From: Pinguiococcus pyrenoidosus
Lineage: Eukaryota; Sar; Pinguiophyceae; Pinguiochrysidales; Pinguiochrysidaceae
NCBI GenBank assembly: GCA_019677205.1
Contig: JAAMXY010000609.1
Coordinates: forward strand, 1-37,090
Length of the DNA: 37,090 nucleotides
Direction: 5' to 3'
Within the stretch, counting starts at the first letter, position 1; every line of letters begins with the position of its first letter. Made by a program: the position numbers and the translations under genes. The notes beneath the pieces are model-generated. The model ran no database searches, was not told the origin of the DNA, and was given only the letters and a program-made list of their open reading frames with translations. This document shows, in pieces, positions 18,256 to 28,789 of this stretch.

Positions 18256-19612
18256 ATGGACCTGGCGTCGTTGGAGTCGGAGGAAGAGCGGGAGCTGCGC
18301 CGCCAAGTGGAGGAGATGGAACAGAAAACGAAGCACTATCTTCGACTGCTCCCGGATGGGCGGACGAGGCAGTAAGACTATGACTTTGGTGGGCAGGTCA
18401 AAGTGATCATAGCTCAGAGAGGCGTCTCAGGACGGGCACATCCTACTCCGGGGACAAGAAGGAGATCGGAGATGCGTGGGTGCCGCATGGGTTTGGCGAG
18501 CTACGCGTTGCAGGTCGGCGTTGCTACAAGCATGGCTCCCACGGACCGCCGCTAAAGTATGCTCCTCTCGCAAAGGCGATACCATCTACGCAGGGAACTA
18601 CAGGGAGGGTCGGATGCACGGGCAGGGGACCTATCTCTTTGAGAACGGCGACCAGTGGAAAGGCGGATTTCGTCACTACTTCCCCCATGGCTCAGGGACG
18701 CTCATAAGAAGCAACGGCGCCAAGCACGAAGCGCTATACAGAATGGGTAAGCTGGCGTCAAGCTTGTTTGGACGTGAACTAATGGCTTTTGGCTGCAGGC
18801 AGGCGAGTATGCTATCGGCAGAGCTTGAAGCCTGGAGCACGCATCCGCCTACACGATCCAGCGCACGCGCGCCGTCCATTTGGAACGATTATTCGTGAGT
18901 CCTAAAGACGTGAGGAGCCCGATAGTATCGAGTTGATGGATGCACAATAGGAGAGCGGCGGGGGAAGTTCTTGGTCAAGTTTGATGGAGGGACCGAGGAG
19001 CTCTACCTGGACTTGGCGTCGGAGGATTTTAACCTCCTGAAGGGACTTCCGCTGGCCCTTGACTTGGAGATGGCGACTGCGGAGCCGCTGATAGTCGAAT
19101 CACGTTACGGCTATGAGCACGACCTGCGGCATCCGTCGAGGAGTCATCATACGGAGAACTTCTTTCACGAAGTTGACGCCAAGGAGAGGGAGGCCGCGAA
19201 AGACAGGTGATTCCCGTTTCACAAGCGGCGCCGCCGGAGGCTGTGGACCCGCAATGAATGACACGTGATGCTTGCGCCGGTGATAGGGAGGCTCGACAGC
19301 GAGCCCTACGCGAGGCGTGGCGGAGCAAGCAGCAAAAGGAGCGCCAAGAAGCAGAAGAGGCACGTCGAAAAGCCAAGGAGGCCACAGACCTTGAGGAGGC
19401 CCTCCAGAAACGGCGGGAAAAGGCAAGTCGGATGAGGATTGTGCGGTTCATCTGTTCACTCATTCACACGCACCTCGCAGGAGGAGAAGGAAAGGAGGGA
19501 GCAAGAAGAGCTGGAGAAAGAGATGGAGGCCGCCGTCCACGCGGCGAAGGAAGACTGGCAGCGAAGGCAAGAGTCACTTGCGACAATCCAACGAAAGAAG
19601 GAAGCGCCATAG
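18256..19612 (+). CDS. MORN-repeat / Tudor-like / coiled-coil protein
   Basis: Seven exons fit in phase: 18256-18371, 18431-18513, 18576-18746, 18799-18894, 18951-19206, 19287-19422 and 19481-19612, giving 329 residues. Introns are 52-80 nt; the last starts with GC (AAG|GCAAGT), a classic GC-AG type. Residues 1-40 are an acidic coil (MDLASLESEEERELRRQVEE). Two to three MORN units follow (YSGDKKEIGDAWVPHGFGEL; YAGNYREGRMHGQGTYLFEN; WKGGFRHYFPHGSGTL). A beta-rich segment near residues 125-180 (GARIRLHDP...GKFLVKFDGGTEELYLDL) looks Tudor/SH3-like. The last ~95 residues are a highly charged coiled coil (KQQKERQEAEEARRKAKEA). MORN proteins commonly tether complexes to membranes or the cytoskeleton. 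The stop codon lies only 3 bases from the stop of the IF-2-like gene on the other strand. Confidence 0.75.
19423..19480 (+). other. GC-AG intron in the MORN gene
   Basis: The junction AAG|GCAAGT...CCTCGCAG|GAG removes 58 nt in phase 0 and joins two stretches of the same charged coiled coil; without it the frame runs into unrelated sequence. The donor fits the extended consensus that GC introns normally need. Confidence 0.75.
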
Positions 19613-19615
19613 GTT

Positions 19616-22448
19616 CTATCGCCTAGTCCTCCTCCTTCTATGGCGTGGTGTCTTTTCCGTCATTTCCGAGGCCACGACCTTCGTCTTTATCAGCTCTTGA
19701 GCTACGCCAATGTCTTGAATGTCCTCTTCGTGAGCCCGAATCTGCATGCGAAGAGCGATATCATGGCGTCAGAAGCGAAGGCCCAACGGGAGGAAGGTTT
19801 CAACGGCATACCACGCTGTCTCTTCGCGCCTTCATGTAGGTCTCGGCCTCCTTGATAAGCCTCGTTCGCTGCGCCTTCTCCTGTGCTGTATACCTCCTTG
19901 AGTTACCAGCTTGATGTTGCTTGCGCCGCTCGGGCTTCTCTGGAACTGTCGGGTCGACGAACTGGCTGGTGTCGAAGAAAGGGGAATCGTTGTCGTGCAG
20001 CTGGCCCACCATCGACGGACTCGATGCTTTCGACAGAGCGTCGCGAGCACCGACATCGAACACAGGAAGCCCAGTTGTGTCTTCTTGCTCTTCTGCTGAC
20101 TGCGCAGGAGTCCTCTTCTCGGTCATCAGGAAATGCACGAACTGCGGCACGGTTTCGAAGGTCTCCAGCCGAACTCGGCGAAGCTCGCAGAGCCTGCGCA
20201 GGCTATGGACAACCCTCTGTCCTACTCGGTGGTTCCCATGATACCGAAGTTAGCCCACGTCCTTGCCAGCAGAGACTAGCCGTACACGCGGTCAAACGCA
20301 CCATAAACGGAAACGAAAGCGACGATGGCCTTTGCCTCGACCGCCGTTGCCACGTCGGTTGGTGTCACGTTGCCAATCCCTTGGGCAAGAGACCCGTGAG
20401 TCCGTGGCCCGAGCACTTCCAGGACGAATCCTGCTCGACCTCAACTCGGAGACTTACCAACATTCGTGATGAAATCCGACGTCTCGAAAAGGTCGTCCAC
20501 GGCGTCAAGAATTGCCGCAAGAGTGTGACCGGATGGCGTCTTCAGGATGATTGGGGGCGGGGCATGCCCAGGCACGCTCGCCGTCGGTGTATGATCCTTC
20601 TCTGGCAAGTCCTGGACGACATTTTCCATGTCTGGCTCGAGGCTCTCGCCATGGCCGGTTGAGGTACTTGCGAAAGCTGTCAGGGCGTCCCTCATCTCCA
20701 GCTGCATCACCGCTTGGTCCCTCAGCGCAGCCGCCCGAGACTTGGACACGCCAAACAGCGTCTCGCCCAGAGGGGCGTCGATCGCCTTTCCTGCGGATCC
20801 ACGATTACCCTACGGACGACGGTATCAAGCAATCATTCTGAGCTCCTACCCAAGTTCTTGATAATCACGTGAACGGCTTGACCGGGGTACGCGCTCTCCA
20901 ACGGTCTCAAGGTCGGCGGTGTTGCCATCCCCAGTGCCGCATGGTCGACGTCGTTGGTGGTTGTCCCAAGCGTCATCGAGCGAACAAAGCCCGCCAGATG
21001 GCCGACAACGAAGTGATCGCCAACCTACATTTCGCGGACGAGACGATGAGGTCCTGCAGGTTGTGCAGACGAGCACCATGGGACTCGCCTTGAGAACACC
21101 TTCCTGGACGAGCAAGAACATGTTCTGGCCTTTCGTGACATCAAGATGAACGTCAATGACGGTACACACACAAGATGCGCCAGGCGGTGGACCGCTCGGG
21201 GCCAGGCGCAGCTTCGCTTCTTCATCCTCAGCCTGCCCGGGGACTTGTACTTCCGCTGCTGAGCCAGCGGATGCCAGCTTGAACACGTGGTCCAAGACGG
21301 AGTCAACCCCAAGCCCAAGCGGAGAGCTCGTCAGATACGCGCACGGCGTACTAGAAGAAGCAGCGTGGAAGTCTTCGCTCGATTCGCGAAGCGTGAGCCC
21401 ATCCATGATCGTGAAGGCCCTCAGATCGTCCAGGAGCTTCGCAACGAGCTCATGACGGGGGAGACTTGATGCGTCCTGGCCGGGGCGCTCCAATCGATCT
21501 GCCATTGTAATCGCCACGACGAACGGCACTTCCAGCTCCTCTAGGATTCCAACTGCTTCGGCCGTCTCGGCGAGGTCTTGGCCGCCGAAGGGCGAGACCG
21601 TGACGATCGCGGCGTCCGCGAGTTTCCCACCAGCGTTGCGCATTCTCCAGAAAACCGCCTGTCCTGGCGTGTCAATGAACGTGACGTCCTCCGTGCCCTT
21701 TAGCTTCTGGTTTGTGTGCCGCCAGTGCCTTCGGGGCACCTGCGCAATGCGCAGCTCCTGCGTCATTCCGCCAAGTTCCGCGCCTGCCAACTCGGCGCGG
21801 GAGCCGATCCCCGCCATCCTCGGCGGAACTCCGGTCTCGGGAGCTCCCAGGCGATACGCCTGCCTGGTGAGGATGGCCTCCAGGAGCGACGTCTTCCCGG
21901 CATCAGCGTGCCCAAGCAGCACGACCACAGGCATCTTCTTGGGGACGACCTCTCCCTCCGTGCGCTGGTTCGTGGCCTTCTCCGCCGGCAGATGATCCGC
22001 GATACCCAGCGATCTGAGCGCGCGCCGCAGTGCTGGACAGGTACCAGGCGCGATCTGCGCACCTGGCTGCACCTTGACCGAAGGAATGAGGTGGAAGTCT
22101 CTTCGGATCCGCTCGAGGAAGATCCAGCAGTACCTGCAAAATATCCAGCTGCTCGTCATGCACGCGAAAGCCCTCCTCCGCGGCTATCTTGCTCGCCGTG
22201 GCATGGTCCAGCACGATCTGCCTCCGCGACTTGTAGCCGTAGGTGTTCCCGTTGCTTGCAGAGAGGTAGTAGGTCTTGCTCTCCCGGCGCAGATGCTGCT
22301 TGACCAGCTGCAGCTTGTTCCTCTTGAGGATCTCCGCCAGCTGCGGCAACCTCAGAAACGCCGGGAGGCGCAGAATCTCCGAGGCCCCGCACATATGAGC
22401 GAGAGGCTTGTGTGAGACATGCGCGGCGTCAGACTCCCGAAGCGGGCG
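19616..22448 (-). CDS. Divergent IF-2-like GTPase, organellar; N-terminal leader interrupted by assembly gap
   Basis: Seven minus-strand exons join in phase: from the gap to 22134, 22072-21089, 21024-20850, 20790-20458, 20379-20302, 20221-19812 and 19741-19616. At least 806 residues are visible. The order is IF-2: an N-domain (LRLPQLAEILKRNKLQLV; IVLDHATASKIAAEEGFRV), G-domain (VVVLLGHADAGKTSLLEAI; GGMTQELRIAQVP; TFIDTPGQAVFWRMRNAGG), domain II (QEGVLK|VGDHFVVGHLAGFVRSM), and domain III (PPIILKTPSGHTLAAILDAV; GIGNVTPTDVATAVEAKAIV). IF-2 places initiator tRNA on bacterial-type ribosomes. Oddities: DTPGH is DTPGQ, the NKxD base-recognition motif reads TMAD, switch I is shortened, and the last domain, which binds fMet-tRNA, is absent, replaced by a charged tail. 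One intron is GC-AG. It may be a repurposed paralogue rather than the working factor. The start lies in or upstream of the gap. Confidence 0.8.
21025..21088 (-). other. GC-AG intron in the IF-2-like gene
   Basis: On the minus strand, CTCAAG|GCGAGT...AATGTAG|GTTGGCG removes 64 nt in phase 0 and yields VLK followed by VGDHFVVGHLAGFVRSM, which matches IF-2 domain II (family pattern LKVGDxxVxGxxxGRVRAM). No GT donor nearby gives this match. Confidence 0.75.
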
Positions 22449-22537
22449 NNNNNNNNNNNNNNNNNNNNNNNNNNNNNNNNNNNNNNNNNNNNNNNNNNNN
22501 NNNNNNNNNNNNNNNNNNNNNNNNNNNNNNNNNNNNN
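22449..22537. other. Assembly gap (89 N)
   Basis: Run of undetermined bases within the 5' part of the IF-2-like gene; the real length is unknown, so reading frames must not be carried across it. Confidence 1.
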
Positions 22538-22644
22538 GAGACGTCGACAATCCTCTCCCGTAGCAGCTCGTGGAGCCAATTTTCTTGGCGGCAGGTAGAA
22601 GTCGCAAAGATATGATGGTGCCGAGAAGCGAAGACGAAGGCCAA

Positions 22645-22672
22645 AGATCAAGAGAGAGAGAGAGAGAAAGAG
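22645..22672. repeat. (GA)n microsatellite
   Basis: An imperfect AG/GA run between the IF-2-like gene and the RRF stop. On the minus strand it is a CT run placed in the probable 5' untranslated or leader region of the IF-2-like gene. One frame through it (from an ATG near 22690) would encode a hydrophobic leader of Leu/Ser. Confidence 0.85.
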
Positions 22673-22750
22673 AGCCGAAGAATCGAAATACATATGCTTC
22701 TTCTTTACTTTTGGGGGTTCTTGCATGCTGCGCATGCACTCGCTCGGCCA

Positions 22751-23434
22751 CTAGAGGGTGAGAATCTCCTTCTCCTTCTTCGACACGGCTTCGTCAATGG
22801 CCTTGCTGAATTTGTCAGTGACGTCTTGAACATCTCCCTGGTTTCCGGTGGAGTCGTCCTTGCTGATGTCGCCACTCTTCTCCAGCTTCTTCAGCTGATC
22901 CACGGCATCCCTCCGAATGTTGCGCAAGGCCACCTTCCCATCCTCGCCCATCGCCTTCGTCTGCTTGGCCAGCTCCTTGCGGCGTTCCTCCGTGAGCGGC
23001 GGGATGTTGAGACGGATGATGGTGCCGTCGTTCTGCGGAGTGAGGCCCACGTCCGACTCCATGATCGCCCGTTCCACGTCCGCGATGCTGCTCTTATCGT
23101 AGACGTCCACGGTCAGTTGCGTCGCCGAGGGAACGCCGATGTTGGCCAGCTGCTTGAGCGGCGTCGAAGTGCCATAGTAGTCCACGTTCACCCGGTCCAG
23201 AAGCGACGCCGACGCACGGCCGGTGCGAATGGTGTTCAGCGAGCCCTTCACCGACTCCAGGCTCTTCTCCATGCGGCTCTCCGCCTCCAGCACGATCTCC
23301 GCGGGGTCGACGTCCACCTCGGACATGAAGAGAGGGCGGAACGACGCCTGGTAGCCGAGGCGCGCCGGCGGGCGGTGCCAGCCCGCGACGCCGGGGCACA
23401 AGAGCGGTGCGAGCCACGCCACAAGAACGCGCAT
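22751..23434 (-). CDS. frr: Ribosome recycling factor, plastid-targeted
   Basis: RRF works with EF-G to split the post-termination 70S ribosome. The 227-residue frame starts at the ATG at 23434. Residues 1-18 are a signal peptide ([18 protein letters not shown]), followed by W and a basic stretch ([16 protein letters not shown]). The mature protein begins near residue 48 and shows the whole family: [36 protein letters not shown] with the TPLKQLANI loop, and a C-terminal helix with [20 protein letters not shown] plus [11 protein letters not shown]. The two-domain layout and length are normal, with a short acidic insert ([15 protein letters not shown]) in the last helix hairpin. It lies on the same strand as, and upstream of, the IF-2-like gene, but the ~200-base spacing with separate leaders argues for separate transcripts. 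Very secure identity. Confidence 0.95.
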   Translation of the reverse strand: MRVLVAWLAPLLCPGVAGWHRPPARLGYQASFRPLFMSEVDVDPAEIVLEAESRMEKSLESVKGSLNTIRTGRASASLLDRVNVDYYGTSTPLKQLANIGVPSATQLTVDVYDKSSIADVERAIMESDVGLTPQNDGTIIRLNIPPLTEERRKELAKQTKAMGEDGKVALRNIRRDAVDQLKKLEKSGDISKDDSTGNQGDVQDVTDKFSKAIDEAVSKKEKEILTL

Positions 23435-24132
23435 TGTTTCAGTCACGAGGAAGCTATGCTCCAGCAAAGCTTACCACGCACAACGCCTCCGAACGCTGGC
23501 GTCGCAATCTTGAAGTGCGGCGTGGCGGGCTGGTCCGTCTGTCTCGCCGGCGCTTCGCCTGTCGCGCTCCGGACGGCTCCGGAGCGGCGGAGTCGATCCG
23601 TCACCGCGTTGCGGAAGGCTTGGCGGGCTGTCTTTTGGCTGACGAAGAGCCGCTTCTCGTTCCGCGCTCGGGATCTGCGGCGCCGCTTCTGCGCAGTGGC
23701 GTGAGAGCGAAGGAATTCGCTGACCTCGAGGCGGAGTCCGCTGACTTGCGGAGGGCTGGAGCCACTCCGGCGAGAGCTCTTGCCGAGGAGCGCGCGGTGG
23801 TCGCTCGTCCGGACGCGTCTGGTGGCGCCGCGGTGCCAGGTCCTCGCGGAAGGATTCTTTGAGGTTCGCGGCACTCTTCGTTCGAACACAAAGGGATCTC
23901 TGGCGGCTGACCCCAGGCTGAACCTGTCGTCTCTGCTTGCTTGCAGGGTGCGCGCAGCAGGACCTCGCTTGGTCCTGGAGCCAGAGACGCGCGCGAGGGC
24001 TGCGCAAGCTTTTCTGGCTGCCGCGTGCTAGGACCCTGTCCTGTTGATCTTTGATCCACCACCACTTTCAGAAGCCTACTTGATCTATCCAGTGTTCGCG
24101 GCGGAGACGTACGGAGCGAAAAGACGACAAGC
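23435..24132. other. GC-rich stretch without a resolvable gene
   Basis: About 700 bases between the RRF start and the next plus-strand gene. Several frames of 80-180 codons are open on both strands because the sequence is GC-rich; they are rich in Arg, Ala, Pro and Ser and show no family motif. A consensus GTAAGC donor-like site lies on the minus strand at 23474, just upstream of the RRF start, so an untranslated or leader exon of the RRF gene could lie here (inference). Confidence 0.4.
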
Positions 24133-26896
24133 ATGCGCATCGACAACCCCTACGTGTACCCCGGCGCCAGCAACCGGGAGCCTGTTTACACGCGCAGCGG
24201 AGTTGGGTACGTCGCGCATGAAGCTTTTGGCTTGCTCCAAAGTAGTCCGACGCTCGTCAAGCAGCATGCCAGACTAATCTTTGACTCTGGAATGGAACGG
24301 TAGGCGCAGGCGATGTTACTTTGCTTCTCTCATCGCAGTGGGGACGCTCATCTTCGTGTTCTCGTCCACCTTTGAAGACGGCACTGCTGGCTTGCGCAAG
24401 CAAGGCGGGTCCGACGTGGCGTTCGCCGGGCCGACGGCACTGGGCGACCTCCCCGATCAGACAGATCAGAAGCTTGTCCCACCTGCCATCGAAAGACAGG
24501 AGGCGCCTGCCTATGTCGAAGTCCCCCGCGGCAATGACGCAGCGAATCGAGACCCAGGCGGCGTGCCGGACTTGAGCCCTTCGGACAACGATCGACCAGA
24601 TGAGCCACCTCGTATGGTCGATGAGAACTTGGAGGCAGAGGATCTTGACGAGGACGAGCGTTCAGATTCCCCAGTCGAAGACCCCTATCGTCCTCCTGAA
24701 GAGCCTGCCAGTGGGAATCCGCAGGAAGCTTTCGTCCCCAACGATCCTACTGAGAAGGATGTGGAAATCGAGAAGGTTGCGAATGGTGAGACGGCTGAGA
24801 AGGATGAAAACGACGAAAAGGAGGAGAAGGACTTGGACGTAATTGCACAGGAGACGGACGTGGGCAGTGAGAATGACCTCGCCGAGAAGGAAGAGGATGG
24901 CGACGAGAACGAGGATTTGCGAGGCGACCCGGGTGACGGTACGAATGCATTCGGGCCGTCCGGGGAAATTCGCACCGTGCCGATTGTACCACAACGTACA
25001 CCGGATCTTCCTGACACGGCGACACCAGCCGAGGAGCCCCTTGCAGACGAACCCGACGTCAAGCAGTCCAGTGCGCTTGCGCAGGCAATGCTTTGGTGGA
25101 CGCCAAGCGACGTCACGTATGAAGAGGAGCCGGATAAAACGCGGATCCTCCAAAGCTGGCCCCCCAAGTCCAGGTCGGAGGCTGACGAAGGGATTCTGCT
25201 ACCCATGGATGGAGAGGCTCGCGATGCGTCCAAACGCGCGTTCGAAGAATTTGCCAAAGAGCACGACGGGGTCCCGATGTTGAGAGCCGCGGACTTCTCC
25301 GAGCAGGTCAAAGGGGAAGAGGATGGAAAGTCGGCAGACGCAGGCATCGCCTTCCCCTGCGGCGTCCACGCGAGCAGCAGCTCTACCCCCTTTATTGCGC
25401 CGTCAAGGACCTTTGTTCTCAGCGTCAGGCCACAATGGACCACAGGGAGTGACAAGATCGAGCAGGTGCTGTTGGCCGATCGAAGGACGCTGCAGCTTGC
25501 CTTGCGCGACGACACCGTCATACTCCTGGAAGCGGAAGAAGCCGCCGAGGATGGCGAGGCGAGGACCGAAGGACTCCCGCATCTTCTGGAAGCAACTCGT
25601 ATCAACAAGGATGACTGGAATGTTGTCGGGCTCTTAATCGACTCGGCTGGTGCTGTGAGCGTCGCCGTCAACAGTGGTCCAGGGAAAGAGATGGACGTCC
25701 ACATCCCCACCGCCGACGCTCGGAAGGCTTCCGTCCAGCATGACCTCTTCATCGGCTCGACTGGCGAGTCGTGCTTCTTCCTCGGGAACGTCGGCGAAAT
25801 TGCAATGTTCGACACCGCCTTGAAAGACGAAGAGCTGTCTCGCGTCATGGGCGAGCTGCGCTCTCGCTGGGCCCCGGCCCCGGAAGCACAGCACCCCCCA
25901 AAAAACCTTCGCTCAGAGCCGACTTCCGCGGAAGAAGAGGGCAACTCAACAGAGGACAAAGCCGGCGAAGGTGACTTCACCGGGACGGAAGAACATCGGC
26001 AAGAGATGAGCGGCGATGGAGTGCGTGACCCGGAGCAAGCCGGCAGTGTGGAAGAAGATGGCGGCACCTCCACCGACGAAGCTGAGGCCCTGGAGCATCA
26101 TGAAGATCCAATAGACGAGTTGCTGGCTCTTTCGCAGCAGCAAACGGAGCAGGACGAGGCTAGGAACGCCGACGAAGCACAAGAAGAAGAGGACGAAGCA
26201 CCAGCAGAGATTTTGCCCGGTGGTGAGGAGGACACGCAAGCCACGGAAACGACGGAAGCAACGGAAGCCGCGGAAGTCGCGGAAACCGCGCGATTCACGG
26301 ACGCCAGTGACGAGCAAGAAGACGTTGGGAATGGCCCGCCAGTTGGGAACGACAGTGGGGAGGAAAGCGGGCCAAAGCAGGAAGACAGCGAGAATCCGGA
26401 CGAGGGGCCATTGCCAGAGCAATCTTCTGTCAAAGCCCAGGAGAAGATACAAGCAATGCGAGGACAGGGCAAACCTACCGGTGCTCCACAAGGATCCGCT
26501 GAGGAGACCACACCCTTTCCAAAAGATGCTGGGATCCCTCCCGAGAGGGAAGACCGGTCCGGGACAGAGCAGGACAAAGACGGCGCAGTGACGACTCCGG
26601 CTATCCCGGAAAAGCGGGAAGGCAGAAAAAAGGGGGACTGCGCCGTGGGGGCAACTTTTGACGACGAGGACGACGTCACCAAATGGGAGCCCCCGCTAGA
26701 AGCAGACTACGCAGGCAAGCAGCAATGGAAAGAGGCAGTTGAAAAGGTCCTTGACGAGACGAAGAAGACTTCCTATGGAGGGGATAAAATGCGTGCGGAA
26801 GTTCGGGAGCGCGTCAAGGAGCTGAGACTACTTCGCCACGAGCTGTTCTGCCATCTCATCGAGCCCCAGAAGGGGGACGAGTCGCAGAGGAGGTAG
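24133..26896 (+). CDS. Acidic type II single-pass membrane protein with LamG/concanavalin-like domain
   Basis: Exon 1 (24133-24206) starts MRIDNPYVYPGASNREPVYT; a 97-nt intron (24207-24303, phase 2) leads to one long exon ending at 26896, 888 residues in all. A short cytosolic N-terminus is followed by a single membrane helix at residues ~29-46 (CYFASLIAVGTLIFVFSS), typical of a type II Golgi/secretory protein. Residues ~60-360 are acidic and low in complexity (Asp/Glu/Pro). Residues ~370-548 form a beta-sandwich resembling LamG/concanavalin jelly-rolls: FVLSVRPQW, WNVVGLLIDSAGAVSVAVN, LFIGSTGESCFFLGNVGEIA and MFDTALKDEELSRVMGEL. A second acidic Glu/Thr-rich linker is followed by a basic helical end (LRLLRHELFCHLIEPQ). 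LamG domains bind glycans or protein partners. Function unknown; a wall or surface scaffold is possible. Confidence 0.72.
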
Positions 26897-27392
26897 AAAC
26901 GACCTACTGTGCAAAGGGTCTGCTCCACAGCTTCAAGAATCTTACGACATATCGGTTTACCGGCTAAACGGCTTGCAGGGTCCCAAGGTAGAGTCGTGAG
27001 ACCCAGTATCAAGAACCCTTTGCCGAAGACGCTGACAAGTCACATGGTGGCTGCCCATGCTCTCGTCACCCTGCATCCCGAGCAAGGAACGGCCCTACTC
27101 CCTCAAGAGGTGTTTGCTCGAAGTGCAAGTACGACGGCTGAGTTGAGGCGGTCGCACCGGGCTCAACTGGACTTGGTGAATCAGGCCATGGAGGAGCAAC
27201 CCGAGAAAGACAAACAGTCATTACTTTCCTTCTGTCGGCCTCTAAGAGAAACACAGCAGAACGGGAGCTGCTGAGCGAATCCCGTCCTCACGGCCTACAA
27301 GACCAAGATGGCCTACAAGACCAAGATGTCCTACAAAAGTCACGGGGAAACCTAACCTCCCACCGACCTGCGCTCCAAGTATCCACAGTATG
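26897..27392. other. Intergenic region between convergent genes
   Basis: No gene is supported. A plus-strand frame at 26909-27274 lacks motifs. The region holds a short tandem repeat at 27292-27339 and probably the 3' untranslated parts of the two convergent neighbours. Confidence 0.45.
27292..27339. repeat. 18-bp tandem repeat, about two and a half copies
   Basis: The unit GGCCTACAAGACCAAGAT occurs at 27292-27309 and 27310-27327 and partly again afterwards with a T for a G. Just outside the neighbouring coding exons. Confidence 0.85.
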
Positions 27393-28607
27393 TCACGGAG
27401 CCGCATCTGCGGTCGACCTCGACAGCAAGAGTCGCCGAAGCTCTTCAATCTCCTCTTGCTGCCGTCGCGCTATTTCCTCTAGATCAAGAATGCGTTTTTC
27501 CATCCTCTGGTTGTTGGCGAGGACTCCGCCGATCATCGGCGACAGGCGCTCAAAGAGGGCCTTCTCGCTTGCTAACACCGCCTAGGCCCGCGGAGGCGAC
27601 TCTCAGACGCACGTCTCGAGACGTCAAAGCACCTCACGTTCTTACCTCAGACACAAATGTCTCTCTCAAGCTTTCAATCGCCTCGGCTCCGCCAGGAAAC
27701 ATCGCCGCCGCTTTCCTGGCCGCGGCGGGAGCAGCCCGCTGCCCTCTCTGGGGCTGCCCTTTCGGACTTGCCACGGCGCACTGGAGCCTCTGAAGGGAAA
27801 AGATGTTCTTGGAAGGCTTCAGCGAGAGGAAGCGGAGCACGAGGGCCTCCCCTTGCTCCAGCGAGGGGGCGCAGCTCCCAGCGAAGGTCGGCTCTTCGGC
27901 GTCGGGTTCCGGCGCACAGCGGATGGTCTCCAAGTAGTGCCCAGTGTCGTCCTCTTCCTCCTGGTTTTCTTCCCGAAGGATATAGACCTCCACGTTCTTC
28001 GCGTTGCTGGCCCAGGAGAGCGACGCCTTGTCCACGCCGCCGCCAAAATCCAAGCGAAGCTCGCATTTCCTCGCCGGCCGCTTCCCTCCGTCTTCGACAA
28101 AGTAGCAACAAGAATCGCGCACTCAGCAAAGCTCGCATCTGAGGAGAGAGAATCGCCCCACGCGCTCCAAAGACTCACTCACGCGCAGGCTCAACAGGCA
28201 TCTGGCTCTCCCTTTCGGCTCAAGGGAAACCCCACGGACAAGCACTTTTGGAACGAAGCGGCGCAAACCTCCGAGGATGCCGCCCGAAATGATGTCCCGG
28301 CGCTTCACACGGCTCATGGCTCACCTGCCATCTGCGCGTGCTGCACCAAGCCATCCGGAGACACGAGGGCCAAGGTCCAGAGACTCCCTACGGGCCGCGA
28401 GGTGAGTCGCCGAGGCGCATCACGTCGAAGGATGTTCGTGCTCTCACCGGAAGAGTCCTGCTCGCAGCGCCACGCGTCAGTGGGGGCACCCCAGGTCATC
28501 GTGGGCGTGATCATGGCGAATTTCCAGCGACGGCGCCGCAGCGACTTCGGCCAAGATGCGGCGCTGGTGTCCGTCCAGTTTTCGGAAGCCTTGCGTTGCC
28601 ATAGCAT
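27393..28607 (-). CDS. Uncharacterised protein with beta-rich domain and C-terminal coiled coil (weak resemblance to PAAT-like proteins)
   Basis: Four exons fit in phase: 28607-28448, 28387-28325, 28121-27646 and 27563-27393, giving 289 residues. Introns are 60, 203 and 82 nt with donors GTGAGA, GTGAGC and GTAAGA. The central exon encodes a probable beta-sandwich (CYFVEDGGKRPARKCELRLD; SWASNAKNVEVYILREENQE; ALVLRFLSLKPSKNIFSLQR), followed by an Ala/Gln-rich linker and a coiled coil (MEKRILDLEEIARRQQEEI). The EVYI strand plus a helix-forming tail recalls the C10orf88/PAAT-like family of mitochondrial ATPases, but the nucleotide-binding signature is not visible, so this is only a lead. The start is uncertain; an ATG at 28676 in the same frame is possible and would almost touch the divergent carrier gene. 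Confidence 0.5.
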
Positions 28608-28789
28608 AGCAGCAGTAGCTGGGAACGGCGAGCAGATCTGACGTCTGCGCCACATCCGCCGTCTCTTTGGAGTCATGGTGGAGGCCCGGACTCGTCCGTC
28701 ATGGAGCTGGACGGTACCGCATCGCGCCTGCATCCAAGCTGCTCAATCCGCTGACTCGTGCGCTGTCGCAGGCGCTCAGCAGCTCCAAG

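Noticed and set aside
18154-18336. Minus-strand hydrophobic 60-codon frame (MLRFLFHLLHLAAQLPLFL) that looks like a signal peptide
   Set aside because: It is the complement of the charged N-terminal coil of the MORN gene, whose exon phases are consistent.
22694-23704. 336-codon plus-strand frame opposite RRF
   Set aside because: Shadow of the RRF gene; His/Arg/Leu-rich composition is typical of antisense to GC-rich coding sequence.
23443-24146. Three overlapping minus-strand frames upstream of RRF, one with a basic segment reminiscent of small ribosomal proteins
   Set aside because: No start, splice set or family pattern holds together; GC-rich sequence keeps all frames open.
24685-26073. 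462-codon minus-strand frame, Ser-rich
   Set aside because: Antisense of the acidic plus-strand protein, where Glu/Asp codons read as Ser/Phe/Leu; the plus strand has the membrane helix, spliced start and LamG-like core.
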